DNA of 64,000 nucleotides, taken from positions 1 to 64,000 of the forward strand of contig JADZGE010000077.1 of the NCBI GenBank assembly GCA_020854035.1, in the 5' to 3' direction. Below are positions 21,965 through 38,821 of the stretch, piece by piece (within the stretch, counting starts at the first letter, position 1; the number at the start of each line of letters is the position of its first letter). The position numbers and the translations under genes are program-made. Under the pieces are notes generated by a model that ran no database searches, was not told the DNA's origin, and was given only the letters and a program-made list of their open reading frames with translations. Source of the DNA: Burkholderiales bacterium (lineage in GTDB: Bacteria; Pseudomonadota; Gammaproteobacteria; Burkholderiales; SG8-41).

Positions 21965-23335
21965 ATGAACCTCGTCACCACCGTCGGCGCGTTCGTCGTC
22001 GCGATCGGGCTGCTCATCGTGGTCCACGAGTTCGGGCATTATCTCGTGGCGCGCCTTTGCGGGGTCAAGGTGTTGCGTTTCTCGGTCGGATTCGGGCGCG
22101 CGCTGTGGACCCGGCATGCCGGGGCCGACCGCACCGAGTGGGTCGTGGCGGCGTTTCCGCTCGGCGGCTACGTCAAGATGCTCGACGAGCGCGAGGGCGA
22201 GGTCGCCCCCGCGGAGCTGGCGCGCGCCTTCAACCGCCAGCCGGTCTCGCGCCGCCTCGCGATCGTCAGCGCCGGGCCAGCCGCGAACTTCGCGCTCGCG
22301 GTTCTCCTTTACTGGGGGCTCTTCGTCCACGGCGTGCCGGGCGTGAAGCCGCTCGTCGGGGAGCCGGCCGCCGGGAGCGCGGCCGCGCGCGCCGGCTTCG
22401 CGCGCGGCGACCTCATCTCCCGGGTGGGTGACGCGTCCGTGGAGACGTGGCAGGACGCGAGGTGGGCGCTGCTCAAGCAGGCGGTGCAGCGCGCGGTGAT
22501 CGAGATCCGCGTGCGGGATGCGAGCGGCGCGCCGGCGCTGCGCCGGCTCGACGCCTCGGGACTCACGGCCGCCGACATCGACGGCGATTTCCTGCGCGTG
22601 CTGGGTCTCGCGCGCTTTCAGCCCGAGTTGCCGCCCCAGGTCGGCCGAGTCGGTGCGGGCGGGGCGGCCGAACGCGCGGGGCTCAGGGCCGGCGACGAGA
22701 TACTCGCCATCGGCGATCGCCCCGTGCGCAGCGTGGAGCAGGCGATCGAGACGATACGCGCGAACGCCGGCCGCCCGCTCGTTTTCTCGGTGCGGCGCGG
22801 CGGCGCCGTGGTGCCGCCCCTCGTGGTGGTGCCCGACGCGTACGTGGAGAAGGACGGGGCGTCCGTGGGACGGATGAACGCGGTGCTGCAGGTGAAGCCC
22901 GAGGCGTACGAGCCCTACCTCGTCCGGCAGAGCCACGGCTGGTTCGAGAGCATCGGCAAGGCGCTCGGTCGAACCTGGGACATGTCGATCTTCACGCTGC
23001 GCATGCTCGGCAAGATGGTGACCGGCGAGGTTTCCCTCAGGAACCTCTCCGGCCCGATCACGATCGCGGATTACGCCGGCCAGTCGGCGCAGAGTGGGTG
23101 GATCTCGTACCTGATGTTTCTCGCCCTGATCAGCATCAGCCTCGGCGTGCTGAATCTGCTGCCGGTTCCCTTATTGGATGGCGGGCATTTGATGTATTAT
23201 ACGATCGAGATTTTCAAGGGCAGCCCGGTGTCCGACCGGGCCGTCGAGATCGGCCAGCAGGTCGGCGTGGCGCTGCTGTTCAGCTTGATGGTGTTCGCCC
23301 TTTACAACGACATCAATCGATTACTCGCCGGCTGA
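21965..23335 (+). CDS. rseP: RseP site-2 zinc metalloprotease
   Basis: Intramembrane protease that cuts anti-sigma factor RseA in the second step of sigma-E activation. The 456-residue protein has HEFGH at 21-25 in the first membrane helix and the GGYVKMLDE membrane-reentrant segment. Two PDZ domains occupy the periplasmic loop (about 110-300). The third-helix LDG motif in NLLPVPLLDGGH supplies the second zinc ligand. It precedes bamA by three bases, linking envelope stress and outer-membrane assembly. Its probable substrate RseA is encoded at 50073-50606. Confidence 0.96.
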   Translation: MNLVTTVGAFVVAIGLLIVVHEFGHYLVARLCGVKVLRFSVGFGRALWTRHAGADRTEWVVAAFPLGGYVKMLDEREGEVAPAELARAFNRQPVSRRLAIVSAGPAANFALAVLLYWGLFVHGVPGVKPLVGEPAAGSAAARAGFARGDLISRVGDASVETWQDARWALLKQAVQRAVIEIRVRDASGAPALRRLDASGLTAADIDGDFLRVLGLARFQPELPPQVGRVGAGGAAERAGLRAGDEILAIGDRPVRSVEQAIETIRANAGRPLVFSVRRGGAVVPPLVVVPDAYVEKDGASVGRMNAVLQVKPEAYEPYLVRQSHGWFESIGKALGRTWDMSIFTLRMLGKMVTGEVSLRNLSGPITIADYAGQSAQSGWISYLMFLALISISLGVLNLLPVPLLDGGHLMYYTIEIFKGSPVSDRAVEIGQQVGVALLFSLMVFALYNDINRLLAG

Positions 23336-23338
23336 TTC

Positions 23339-25606
23339 ATGTCCTGGCCCCGCATCGCCGCGCTGCTCGCCCTCCTGCTTGCGGCTCCGGCGGCGGCAAT
23401 CGAGCCGTTCGTGATCCGCGACATCCGGATCGAGGGGATACAGCGCACCGAGGCGGGGACCGTCTTCAGCTACCTGCCGGTCAAGGTCGGCGACACCATG
23501 ACCGATGCGCGCGCCGCCGAGGCGATCCGTGCCCTCTTCGCGACGGGGTTCTTCCGGGACGTGAGCCTGGAGCGCGACGGCGATGTGCTCGTCGTCGTGG
23601 TCCACGAGCGGCCCTCGATCGCGCTCATCGATTTCAGCGGCGCGCGCGAGTTCAACAAGGAGCAGTTGACCGGCGGGATGCGCCAGATCGGGCTTGCCGA
23701 GGGCAGGATATTCGACCGCAGCGTTCTCGAACGCGCCGAGCAGGAACTGAAACGCCAGTACCTGAGCCGCGGCTACTATGCGGTCGCCATCACCTCCACG
23801 ATCACGCCGCTGGAACGCAACCGCGTCTCGATCAACTTCAACGTCGAGGAAGGCAGCGTCGCGAAGATCCGCGGCATCAACATCATCGGCGCGCAGGCCT
23901 TCCGCGAGAGCGAGCTGCTCAACGTGTTCGTCCTGCGCACGCCCGGCCTCATGACATGGTTCAGCAAGCACGACCAGTATTCCCGCCAGAAGCTCTCCGC
24001 CGATCTGGAGACGCTGCGCTCGTATTACCTCGATCGCGGCTACCTCGAGTTCCGGATCGACTCCACGCAGGTTTCGATCACGCCCGACAAGCAGGACATC
24101 TACATCACCGTCAACGTGACCGAAGGCCGCAAATTCACGGTGTCCGAGATCCGGGTCGCGGGCGAGAAGCTGGTGCCGGAGGAGGAGATCCGCAAGCTCA
24201 TCCAGATCAGGCCCGGCGAGGTCTTCTCGCGCACCCGGCTCACCGAATCGACGAAACTCATTTCGGACCGCCTCGGCAACGACGGTTACGCCTTCGCGAA
24301 CGTCAACGCCGTGCCCGAGCTCGACCGCAAGAAGGACCAGGTGGCGTTCACCTTCTTCGTCGATCCGGGCCGCAGGGTGTACGTGCGGCGCATCAACGTC
24401 TCCGGCAACACCCGCACCCGCGACGAGGTGATACGCCGCGAGATGCGCCAGCTCGAGGGCGCCTGGTATTCCGGGGAAAAGATCCAGGCCTCGCGCAGCC
24501 GCGTCGACCGGCTCGGTTACTTCACGGAGGTGGGCGTCGAGACGCCGGCGGTGCAGGGCACGACCGACCAGGTCGATGTCAACGTCTCGGTCGTCGAGAA
24601 GCCCACCGGCAACATGCTTCTCGGCGCCGGATTCGGCAGCGACGAGGGGCTCCTGTTGTCCGCGTCGATTTCCCAGAACAACATCTTCGGCTCCGGCAAG
24701 CACCTCAACCTGCAGGCGAACACGAGCCGGATCAACACCGCGTACGTCCTCTCGTACACCGATCCCTACTTCACGGTGGACGGGGTAAGCGCCGGTTTCG
24801 ACCTCTACCACCGGAAACTCAGCGCCGACGCCAACCTGCTGGGCAACTACGAGACCAAGACCACCGGCGCGCAGCTGCGGCTCGGCGTGCCGGTCACGGA
24901 GCTCGATGTCATCCAGTACGGGCTCGGCTGGGAGCAAACCGAGGTCATCACCTTCGCCAACAGTCCGCTCTACTACAAGGATTTCGTCGCGACCTTCGGC
25001 TCGGAGAACACCAACGTGTTCCTCGTTGCCGGCTGGCAGCGCGACGCGCGCGACAGCCTGATCTATCCCACCCGCGGCACCAACCAGAAGGCGTCGGCCG
25101 AGGTCGGGCTGCCGCTGGGAACGCTGGAGTACTACAAGCTCACCTACCAGTACCAGCGCTACTTTCCGCTGACGCGCCTGATGAGCCTCATGGTGAACGG
25201 GGAAGCCGGCTACGGCGACGGCTACGGGGACAAGCCCATGCCCTTCTACAAGAACTACTATGCGGGCGGCGTGACCTCGGTACGCGGTTTCAAGAGCTTC
25301 ACCATCAGCCCCAAGGACTCGAACGGGGATCCGCGCGGCGGCAGCAAGAAGCTGCTCACCAACGTGGAGCTGCTGTTCCCGTTCCCGGGGCTGGAGCACG
25401 ACCGCTCCGTGCGGCTGTCCGCGTTCTTCGACGCGGCCATGGTCGACGACACCTACAACGCCAACGCGTGGCGCTATTCCATCGGCCTCGCGGCCCTGTG
25501 GGTGTCGCCGTTCGGTCCGTTGAAGGTGAGCGCGGGATGGCCGATCGAGAAGAAGCCTCTCGACAAGACGCAGGTATTCCAGTTTACTTTCGGAGGCGCG
25601 TTCTGA
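23339..25606 (+). CDS. bamA: outer membrane protein assembly factor BamA
   Basis: Omp85-family core of the BAM complex that inserts beta-barrel proteins into the outer membrane. The 755 residues begin with a signal peptide (about 1-20, ending APAAA). Five POTRA domains run to about residue 420, starting FVIRDIRIEGIQRTEAGTVF. The C-terminal 16-strand barrel contains the conserved VRGF of loop 6 (SVRGFKSFTISP) and a C-terminal phenylalanine, the sorting signal. It lies between rseP and skp as in most proteobacteria. Confidence 0.97.
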   Translation: MSWPRIAALLALLLAAPAAAIEPFVIRDIRIEGIQRTEAGTVFSYLPVKVGDTMTDARAAEAIRALFATGFFRDVSLERDGDVLVVVVHERPSIALIDFSGAREFNKEQLTGGMRQIGLAEGRIFDRSVLERAEQELKRQYLSRGYYAVAITSTITPLERNRVSINFNVEEGSVAKIRGINIIGAQAFRESELLNVFVLRTPGLMTWFSKHDQYSRQKLSADLETLRSYYLDRGYLEFRIDSTQVSITPDKQDIYITVNVTEGRKFTVSEIRVAGEKLVPEEEIRKLIQIRPGEVFSRTRLTESTKLISDRLGNDGYAFANVNAVPELDRKKDQVAFTFFVDPGRRVYVRRINVSGNTRTRDEVIRREMRQLEGAWYSGEKIQASRSRVDRLGYFTEVGVETPAVQGTTDQVDVNVSVVEKPTGNMLLGAGFGSDEGLLLSASISQNNIFGSGKHLNLQANTSRINTAYVLSYTDPYFTVDGVSAGFDLYHRKLSADANLLGNYETKTTGAQLRLGVPVTELDVIQYGLGWEQTEVITFANSPLYYKDFVATFGSENTNVFLVAGWQRDARDSLIYPTRGTNQKASAEVGLPLGTLEYYKLTYQYQRYFPLTRLMSLMVNGEAGYGDGYGDKPMPFYKNYYAGGVTSVRGFKSFTISPKDSNGDPRGGSKKLLTNVELLFPFPGLEHDRSVRLSAFFDAAMVDDTYNANAWRYSIGLAALWVSPFGPLKVSAGWPIEKKPLDKTQVFQFTFGGAF

Positions 25607-25653
25607 GCGGCCGTCCGCGGCACGCCCGGGTGCCGGATTCGAAGGAGACGACA

Positions 25654-26157
25654 TTGAAGCACTGTTACTTCGCATGCGCGGCGATGTTCCTCGCGCTCGC
25701 GGCGGCGGCCGCGGGCGCCGCGGACCTGAAGATCGGCTTCATCGACGCCGAGCGGATCAATCGCGAGTCCGCCCCGGCGGAGCGCGCGAGCAAGCAGCTC
25801 GAAAAGGAATTCGCTCCGCGCGCGCAGGAGCTGCAACGGCGCGAGGCCCAGATCAAGGGCCTGCAGGCGCAGCTCGAGAAGGAAGGGATGACCATGGGCG
25901 AGAGCGACCGGCGCGCGCGCGAGCAGGAGCTGGCGCGGATGAGCCTCGATTTCCAGCGCATGCAGCGCGAGTACCGCGAGGATCTCAACCTGCGCCGCAA
26001 CCAGGAGCTCTCGGCGCTGTTCGAGCGCGCCAATCGCGTGATCCGGCAGATCGCCGAGTCCGAGAAGTTCGACCTGATCCTGCAGGAAGCGGTCTACCGC
26101 AGCCCGCGCATCGACATCACGGACCGGGTGCTGAAGGCGCTCGCCGAGGGCAAGTAG
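25654..26157 (+). CDS. skp: periplasmic chaperone Skp/OmpH family
   Basis: Trimeric periplasmic holdase that escorts unfolded outer-membrane proteins to BamA. The 167 residues show a signal peptide (MKHCYFACAAMFLALAAAAA, cleavage near AGA). The core strand LKIGFIDAERINRES comes next, then a long charged coiled coil at about 45-115 forming the tentacles. The start is TTG at 25654, seven bases after a strong AAGGAG (25642-25647). It sits between bamA and lpxD, the standard position. Confidence 0.93.
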   Translation: MKHCYFACAAMFLALAAAAAGAADLKIGFIDAERINRESAPAERASKQLEKEFAPRAQELQRREAQIKGLQAQLEKEGMTMGESDRRAREQELARMSLDFQRMQREYREDLNLRRNQELSALFERANRVIRQIAESEKFDLILQEAVYRSPRIDITDRVLKALAEGK

Positions 26158-26215
26158 GCCCGCTCGCGCGCGCCAGGCGCCAGTCCCGGGGCGCGCGCAA
26201 ACCGGCATCCCGGCA

Positions 26216-27268
26216 ATGACAGTCGGCACACGCAAGCCCGTTACGCTGGGCGCGCTCGTGGCGCGCTTCGGCGGCCGCGTGGAGGGAGACGCCCGCACCC
26301 GCGTCGACCGGGTCGGCACGCTGGAGGAGGCGGGCCCCCGGGCGATCTCCTTTCTCGCGAACGAGCGCTACCTCGCGCAACTCGGCTCGACACGCGCCGC
26401 CGCGGTGATCGTCGGCGAGCCGGCGAGCGCGGCGACGAACCTCCCGCGCATCGTCTGCGACAATCCCTACGCCTATTTCGCCCGCGTCTCGGCGCTGCTC
26501 AATCCGCCGCCGCGGGCGCGTGCCGGCATACACCGCACGGCGGTCGTCGAGCGCGGCGCGCGCCTCGGTCGCGGCGTGGAGATCGGCGCGCACGCGGTGA
26601 TCGCGCGCGGCGCCCGCATCGGCGCGGGCAGCGTGATTGGCGCCGGCTGCATCGTGGGCGAATGCGCGGCCGTCGGGTCGGCGGCGCGCCTCTACCCGAA
26701 CGTGACCGTCTACCGGGAGTGCGTGATCGGGGCGCGGGCGATCGTGCATTCCGGGGCGGTGATCGGGGCCGACGGCTTCGGCATCGCGATGGACGACGAG
26801 CGCTGGATCAAGGTGCCGCAGATCGGCAGGGTGGTGATCGGGGACGACGTGGAAATCGGCGCCAACACCACGATCGACCGCGGGGCGATCGGGGATACGG
26901 TGATCGAGGAAGGCGTCAAGCTCGACAACCTCATCCAGATCGCGCACAACGTGCGGGTAGGAGCCCACACCGCGATCGCGGCGTGCGTGGGCATCGCGGG
27001 GAGCGTGCGCATCGGGCGCAACTGCCGGATCGGCGGCATGGCCGGTATCGTCGGACACGTCTCCATAGCGGACGGCGTCGAGATCTCGGCGTGCACGCTC
27101 GTCACGCGGTCGATCGCGCACCGCGGCACCTATACCGGCGTCTACGCGTTCGGCCCGCACGACGAATGGCGGCGCAACGCCGCGCAACTGCGTCACCTCG
27201 CCGCGCTGGCGCGCCGCGTGAGGGCGCTCGAGAGGGAAAGCGCGGGAACCGAAGGGAGGAGGCCGTGA
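26216..27268 (+). CDS. lpxD: UDP-3-O-acyl-glucosamine N-acyltransferase
   Basis: Third lipid A step: transfers a 3-hydroxyacyl chain from ACP to the 2-amino group of UDP-3-O-acylglucosamine. The 350 residues have an N-terminal uridine-binding domain (to about 100, with [11 protein letters not shown]). A left-handed beta-helix of hexapeptide repeats follows, containing [20 protein letters not shown] and the catalytic His244 in QIAHNVRVG. It overlaps fabZ by four bases in the lpxD-fabZ-lpxA-lpxB cluster. Confidence 0.96.
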   Translation: MTVGTRKPVTLGALVARFGGRVEGDARTRVDRVGTLEEAGPRAISFLANERYLAQLGSTRAAAVIVGEPASAATNLPRIVCDNPYAYFARVSALLNPPPRARAGIHRTAVVERGARLGRGVEIGAHAVIARGARIGAGSVIGAGCIVGECAAVGSAARLYPNVTVYRECVIGARAIVHSGAVIGADGFGIAMDDERWIKVPQIGRVVIGDDVEIGANTTIDRGAIGDTVIEEGVKLDNLIQIAHNVRVGAHTAIAACVGIAGSVRIGRNCRIGGMAGIVGHVSIADGVEISACTLVTRSIAHRGTYTGVYAFGPHDEWRRNAAQLRHLAALARRVRALERESAGTEGRRP

Positions 27269-27729
27269 GCGGCATGGGCATCAGGGAGGTGCTGCAATAC
27301 CTGCCGCATCGTTATCCGTTCCTGCTGATCGACCGGGTGATCTCCTGCGAGCCCGGCAGGACGATCACCGCGGTGAAGAACGTGACCATCAACGAGCCCT
27401 TCTTCATGGGCCATTTCCCGCATCACCCGATCATGCCGGGCGTGATGATCATCGAAGCGCTGGCGCAGGCTGCGGCGATACTGTCGTTCCGCACCATGAA
27501 CCACAGGGCGGACGAGCGGGTGATTTACTACTTCGTGGGCATCGACCGCGCGCGCTTCAAGCGGCCGGTCGGTCCCGGCGACACGCTGCTGCTGGAAGTC
27601 TCCCTCCGCCGCCAGGTGCGCAACATCTGGATGTTCAAGTGCGTGGCGCGCGTGGGCGATGCGATCGCTACCGAGGCGGAGGTGATGTGCACGATCAGGC
27701 CGGTCGACAGCCCCGTGGACGTCGCCTGA
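27265..27729 (+). CDS. fabZ: 3-hydroxyacyl-ACP dehydratase FabZ
   Basis: Dehydrates 3-hydroxyacyl-ACP in fatty acid synthesis, competing with LpxA/LpxD for the same substrate. The 154-residue hot-dog fold protein has [14 protein letters not shown] and the active-site stretch [20 protein letters not shown] (catalytic His50 and Glu64). GTG 27265 overlaps the lpxD stop (GTGA) and follows GAAGGGAGGAGG. An ATG three codons later (27274) is possible. Position within the lpx cluster is conserved. Confidence 0.96.
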   Translation: MSGMGIREVLQYLPHRYPFLLIDRVISCEPGRTITAVKNVTINEPFFMGHFPHHPIMPGVMIIEALAQAAAILSFRTMNHRADERVIYYFVGIDRARFKRPVGPGDTLLLEVSLRRQVRNIWMFKCVARVGDAIATEAEVMCTIRPVDSPVDVA

Positions 27730-27784
27730 TCGACGACGGGCGGCGCCCGCCGCCGCCATCTCCGCCGCGCACCGATCCCGCCGC

Positions 27785-28555
27785 ATGATACATCCGACCG
27801 CGATCATCGAGAGCGGGGCGCGCCTCGCCGCGGGCGTGCGTGTCGGGCCCTACGCGGTTATCGGGTCGCACGTCTCGATCGGCGAGGGCACCAGCGTCGG
27901 CGCACACGCCGTCATCACCGGACACACCCGCATCGGCGCCAACAACCGCATTTTCCAGTTCGTGTCGCTGGGGGAGATCCCGCAGGACAAGAAGTACGGC
28001 GGCGAGCCGACCCGGCTCGAGATCGGCGACGAGAACACGATCCGCGAGTTCTGCACATTCAACTGCGGCACGGTCCAGGACGCCGGCGTGACGCGGGTCG
28101 GCAACGACAACTGGATCATGGCCTACGTCCACCTCGCGCACGACTGCCAGGTCGGCAACCACACGATTTTCGCGAACAACGCGCAGCTTGCCGGTCACGT
28201 GCGGGTGGAGGATCACGCGATCCTGGGCGGATTCACCGAGGTGCACCAGTTCTGCCGCGTCGGGGCGCACAGCATCACCGCGCTCGGCACCGTCGTATTG
28301 AAGGATGTCACGCCGTTCGTGATGGCATCGGGCAACGCGGCGCGTCCCCACGGCATCAATGTCGAAGGCCTGAAGCGGCGCGGGTTCACCGCGGCCGCGA
28401 TCGCGGGGTTGCGGCGCGCCTACAGGACGCTCTACAAGTCGCGACTCACCCTGAACGACGCCCGGCTCGAACTCGAGCGCCAGGTCGCCGAGACTCCCGA
28501 AGTGAGGGTGATTCTCGACTTCCTGGCGGGCTCGAAGCGGGGCATCATCCGCTAG
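27785..28555 (+). CDS. lpxA: UDP-N-acetylglucosamine acyltransferase
   Basis: First lipid A step: moves a 3-hydroxyacyl group from ACP to the 3-OH of UDP-GlcNAc. The 256 residues are a left-handed beta-helix starting [20 protein letters not shown], with catalytic His119 in [11 protein letters not shown] and the [16 protein letters not shown] segment. A C-terminal helical domain (GLKRRGFT and downstream RAYRTLYKS) completes the fold. It lies 55 bp after fabZ, and lpxB follows. Confidence 0.97.
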   Translation: MIHPTAIIESGARLAAGVRVGPYAVIGSHVSIGEGTSVGAHAVITGHTRIGANNRIFQFVSLGEIPQDKKYGGEPTRLEIGDENTIREFCTFNCGTVQDAGVTRVGNDNWIMAYVHLAHDCQVGNHTIFANNAQLAGHVRVEDHAILGGFTEVHQFCRVGAHSITALGTVVLKDVTPFVMASGNAARPHGINVEGLKRRGFTAAAIAGLRRAYRTLYKSRLTLNDARLELERQVAETPEVRVILDFLAGSKRGIIR

Positions 28556-28627
28556 CCGCTTGTCAAGAGAGGAGACTGCGCCCCCTTGTTACGCCCCGGA
28601 TCGGGGAAGGCGGGCGATGCGGCGGCG

Positions 28628-29794
28628 ATGAGCGCGAGCGCGAAGCCCGTCACGATCGGTGTGGTAGCGGGCGAACCCTCGGGCGATCTGCTCGGCGCGC
28701 ACCTCGTCCGCGCGCTCTCGGCCCGCCTGCCGCAGGCGCGCTTCGTCGGCATCGGCGGGCCGAGGATGATCTCGGCGGGCGTGGAAGTGCTCTACCCGCT
28801 CGAAAAGCTCGCCGTGCGCGGCTACGTCGAAGTGCTCGGCCACGTGTGGGAGATCCTCGCCATCCGGCGCCGTCTCGCCCGCCGCTTTCTCGACGAGCCG
28901 CCCGCGCTTTTCATCGGCGTCGACGCGCCGGACTTCAATCTCCGGCTGGAGGCGCGCCTGCGGGCGGGCGGCGTGCCGACGGTGCACTACGTCAGCCCGT
29001 CGATCTGGGCGTGGCGGGGCAGTCGCATCCGCAGAATCCGGCGCGCGGTGTCGAAGATGCTGCTCGTGTTCCCGTTCGAGGCGGCGCTCTACGAGCGCGC
29101 CCGGGTCGATCACGCGTACGTGGGCCATCCGCTTGCATCCGCCCTCGACGGTTTTCCCGGCCGCGCGACGGTGCGCGAGCAGTTGCGGGTGGCCGCGGGA
29201 GCGCCCGTGGTGGCGCTACTCCCGGGCAGCCGCGCGAGCGAGCTGCGGCTGCTGGGTGGACTCTTCGTCGAGACCGCGCTGCGAATCGCCGCGGCGGTTC
29301 CCGGCACCGTCTTTCTCGTCCCGCTCGCGACCCGCGAGACGCGCGAGCTTTTCGAGGCCGAACTGTTGCGCCGCGACACGGGGGCGCTCCGCCTGACGAT
29401 GCTCTTCGGCCACGCTCACGAAGCCATGGCCGCGGCCGACGTGGTGCTGGCGGCGTCGGGCACCGCGACGCTGGAGGCGGCGCTCCTCGGGCGCGCGATG
29501 GTGATCACCTACCGGGTCCCCCGGCTGTCGTGGTGGCTGATGAAGCCGCGCGGCTACCTGCCGTACGTGGGACTGCCCAATATCCTCGCGGGAGAATTCA
29601 TCGTGCCCGAGTTCCTGCAGGAGCAGGCGACGCCCGAGAATCTCTCCGGCGCCGTGCTGAAGTTCCTCGAGGACGGGGCGCTGCGGAGCGCACTGGAGGA
29701 GCGGCTCGCCGCCCTCGGGCGTGAACTGAAGCAGGACACGGGGGAACTCGCGGCGCGCGCGATCCTGCCGCTCATCGGCGGAGGGGCGCGGTGA
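28628..29794 (+). CDS. lpxB: lipid A disaccharide synthase
   Basis: GT19 glycosyltransferase joining lipid X and UDP-diacylglucosamine into the lipid A disaccharide. The 388-residue protein has [20 protein letters not shown] at the N-terminus, [40 protein letters not shown] and [19 protein letters not shown] 28628 matches family N-termini. A TTG at 28586 with an upstream GAGAGGAG is an alternative adding 14 residues. It overlaps rnhB by four bases. Confidence 0.95.
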   Translation: MSASAKPVTIGVVAGEPSGDLLGAHLVRALSARLPQARFVGIGGPRMISAGVEVLYPLEKLAVRGYVEVLGHVWEILAIRRRLARRFLDEPPALFIGVDAPDFNLRLEARLRAGGVPTVHYVSPSIWAWRGSRIRRIRRAVSKMLLVFPFEAALYERARVDHAYVGHPLASALDGFPGRATVREQLRVAAGAPVVALLPGSRASELRLLGGLFVETALRIAAAVPGTVFLVPLATRETRELFEAELLRRDTGALRLTMLFGHAHEAMAAADVVLAASGTATLEAALLGRAMVITYRVPRLSWWLMKPRGYLPYVGLPNILAGEFIVPEFLQEQATPENLSGAVLKFLEDGALRSALEERLAALGRELKQDTGELAARAILPLIGGGAR

Positions 29795-30372
29795 ACCCGG
29801 CGCAACCGCACTGCGGAGTGGACGAAGCGGGACGCGGCCCCCTCGCGGGGCCCGTGTTCGCGGCGGCCGTCATACTCGACCCGGGGGCGCCCATCGCGGG
29901 GCTCGCCGACTCGAAGCGCCTGTCGCCCCGGGTGCGCGCCGCGCTCGCGGTCGAAATCCGCGGGAGGGCCGCGGCGTGGGCGGTCGCTGCATCGAGCGTG
30001 CGCGAAATCGACGAGCTGAACATCCTCCACGCGACGCTGCTCGCGATGCGCCGCGCCGTCGAGGCCCTGCCCGCGCCGCCGGCGCTCGCGCTGATCGACG
30101 GCCCGCACTGCCCGCGGCTCGCGCTTCCGGCGCGGGCGATCGTCGGGGGCGATGCGACGGTTCCCGCCATCTCGGCCGCGTCGATACTCGCGAAGGTGGC
30201 GCGGGACGAAGCGATGCTCGAAGTGCACCGGCAGTACCCGCGCTACGGCTTCGACCGCCACAAGGGCTACCCGACGCGAGAGCACCTCGCGGCATTGCGG
30301 CGTTACGGACCCTGCGGTGCGCACCGCTCGACCTTTGCCCCGGTGCGCGTGCTCGCCGGGCGCACCGCGTGA
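29791..30372 (+). CDS. rnhB: ribonuclease HII
   Basis: Cleaves RNA in RNA-DNA hybrids and starts ribonucleotide excision repair. The 193 residues contain [15 protein letters not shown] with metal-binding Asp11 and Glu12, [10 protein letters not shown], the later aspartate in LALIDGPHC, and [20 protein letters not shown]. The GTG start overlaps the lpxB stop and its own stop overlaps the next gene (GTGA twice). Its location at the end of the lpx cluster is standard. Confidence 0.96.
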   Translation: MNPAQPHCGVDEAGRGPLAGPVFAAAVILDPGAPIAGLADSKRLSPRVRAALAVEIRGRAAAWAVAASSVREIDELNILHATLLAMRRAVEALPAPPALALIDGPHCPRLALPARAIVGGDATVPAISAASILAKVARDEAMLEVHRQYPRYGFDRHKGYPTREHLAALRRYGPCGAHRSTFAPVRVLAGRTA

Positions 30373-31160
30373 AAACCATCCGTTCCGCGGGCAATCCGCG
30401 CTTCATGGCGCTGCTGAGACTCGTGCACTCCTCGGCGCAGCGCCGGGCGTCGGGACTGTCGGTACTCGAGGGCGCGCACCTCGTCGCGGCCTATCACGGG
30501 AGCATGGGCCCGCCGGAGCGGCTCGTCGTGAGCGATAGCGGATCGACCGTTCCCGGGATACGTGCCTTGATCGAGGCCATGCCGCGGGTGGAGACCGTGC
30601 TGCTCCCCGATTCGCTGTTCGCGCGCCTGTCCTCGGTCGTGGCGCCGACCGGAGTGATCGCCGTGATACGAACGCCCAGGCCGCTCGCCGAGCCGCCCCG
30701 CGCTGGAGCGTGCGTCATGCTCGAGGACGTGCAGGATCCGGGCAATCTCGGCTCGATCCTGCGTTCGGCCGCGGCCGCCGGAATCGGGCACGTGCTGCTT
30801 TCCACGCACGCGGTGAACGCCTGGTCGCCGCGCGTGCTGCGCGCCGGCATGGGCGCGCACTTCCTGCTCGGGGTGTACGAGCGGGTGGATCTCCTCGCCG
30901 CGGCACGGTCGCGCGTGGGGCGCGTGCTCGCCCTGTGCCAGCGGGCGCCGCAGAGCATCTACGCGGCTGACCTCAGGGGTGACATCGCATTCGTGCTCGG
31001 CAACGAGGGCGCCGGGATCTCGGAAGCGCTCGCGGCCGCGGCGCATGCGAGGTTCTCCATTCCGATGCCGGGGGGCACGGAGTCGCTCAACGTCGCCGCG
31101 GCCGCGGCGGTGTGCCTTTTCGAACGCGTCCGCCAGACGCAAGCCGCCGGTAATCGATGA
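30369..31160 (+). CDS. SPOUT-family RNA 2'-O-ribose methyltransferase (TrmH/RlmB type)
   Basis: Expected to methylate a ribose 2'-OH in rRNA or tRNA with S-adenosylmethionine. The 263 residues have an N-terminal substrate-binding domain (to about 100). The trefoil-knot SpoU domain follows, with motif 1 [18 protein letters not shown], motif 2 [11 protein letters not shown] and motif 3 [18 protein letters not shown]. The exact RNA target cannot be read from sequence; RlmB, TrmH-like or TsnR-like are all possible. GTG start, four-base overlap with rnhB. ppsR converges on it across 67 bp with no clear terminator. Confidence 0.9.
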   Translation: MKTIRSAGNPRFMALLRLVHSSAQRRASGLSVLEGAHLVAAYHGSMGPPERLVVSDSGSTVPGIRALIEAMPRVETVLLPDSLFARLSSVVAPTGVIAVIRTPRPLAEPPRAGACVMLEDVQDPGNLGSILRSAAAAGIGHVLLSTHAVNAWSPRVLRAGMGAHFLLGVYERVDLLAAARSRVGRVLALCQRAPQSIYAADLRGDIAFVLGNEGAGISEALAAAAHARFSIPMPGGTESLNVAAAAAVCLFERVRQTQAAGNR

Positions 31161-31227
31161 TCGGCCCGCCGCGGCCGGCGCACGCTACCCCGCCGCGAAT
31201 TACCGGCTGCCGCCGGCTCGATGCTCT

Positions 31228-32052
31228 TCAGTAGATGCGCCGCTGCAGTTTCGCCTCGTGCAGGATCGTGGTGGCAAGTTCCTCGACCGATTTGCTCGTG
31301 GCGTCGAGATAGGGAATGCCCTCCTGGCGCATCAGCGCCTCGGCTTCCCGGATCTCGTACTCGCAGTTCTGGAGCGTGGCGTAGTTGCTGCCGGGGCGGC
31401 GCTCGTTGCGGATCTGCTGCAGCCGCTCCGCCCGGATGGTGAGGCCGTGCAGCCGGCCGCGGTAGGCACGCACCTGCGAGGGCAGGCGCATGCTGCTGAA
31501 GTCGTCGGGGGTAAACGGATAATTGGCGGCGCGGATGCCGAACTGCATGGCGAGGTACAGGCAGGTGGGCGTCTTGCCGCTGCGCGAGACGCCCACCAGG
31601 ATGATGTCGGCTTCGGCGAGGTCGCGGCGCGCCAGGCCGTCGTCGTGGGCAAGCGCGTAGTTCACGGCTTCGATGCGGTGGTAGTAATTGACGATGTCGG
31701 ACACGCTGTGCGTGCGGCCGACGACGTGCGAGGCCGGCACCCCCAGCTCGCGTTCGAGGGGGCCGATGAACATCTCGAAGCAGTCGAGAAAGAGCGCATT
31801 CGCGCGCCCGACAACAGCCGCGATCTCCGTTCTCGCGAGCGTGCTGATGACGAGCGGGCGCACGCCGTCGTCGGCCGCCTGCTGATTGATCCGCGTCACG
31901 GCGTCACGCGCCTTCTCGATCGAGTCGACGAACGGGAGCGTGATTTCGTTGAAGCCCACCTGGTCGAACTGGGTGAGGAGGCTGTGCCCCAGCATCTCCG
32001 CGGTGATGCCGGTGCGGTCGGAGACGAAGAAGGCGGAGCGCTTGTCGGCCAT
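31228..32052 (-). CDS. ppsR: PEP synthase regulatory protein (kinase/pyrophosphorylase, DUF299)
   Basis: Bifunctional regulator that inactivates PEP synthase by ADP-dependent phosphorylation of a threonine and reactivates it by phosphate-dependent dephosphorylation. The 274 residues begin [19 protein letters not shown]. They contain a P-loop-like [15 protein letters not shown] near 152-166 and end in [13 protein letters not shown], all family-typical. It is divergent from ppsA, its target, which fixes the assignment against the pyruvate phosphate dikinase regulator of the same family. Confidence 0.95.
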   Translation of the reverse strand: MADKRSAFFVSDRTGITAEMLGHSLLTQFDQVGFNEITLPFVDSIEKARDAVTRINQQAADDGVRPLVISTLARTEIAAVVGRANALFLDCFEMFIGPLERELGVPASHVVGRTHSVSDIVNYYHRIEAVNYALAHDDGLARRDLAEADIILVGVSRSGKTPTCLYLAMQFGIRAANYPFTPDDFSSMRLPSQVRAYRGRLHGLTIRAERLQQIRNERRPGSNYATLQNCEYEIREAEALMRQEGIPYLDATSKSVEELATTILHEAKLQRRIY

Positions 32053-32111
32053 TGCCAGTAAAATATCGCGTTTTTCGACAACGCACAATTTTCCGGCACG
32101 CTACCCCCGCC

Positions 32112-36274
<4,163 letters not shown>

Positions 36275-36354
36275 CCGGTAATGTGCCGCGACCTGCGCCC
36301 CGCCGAGCCGGGACCGGGGCGCCGGCCGCCGCGCATTCGGAAATGGTGTCGCCG

Positions 36355-38793
<2,439 letters not shown>

Positions 38794-38821
38794 GCGCGGC
38801 GACCATGGCGCGCGCGCCCGC

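Noticed and set aside
32053-32111. minus-strand TTGTGC-17-TATTTT as ppsR promoter
   Set aside because: Weak at both boxes and would start transcription almost at the ATG; not strong enough to list.
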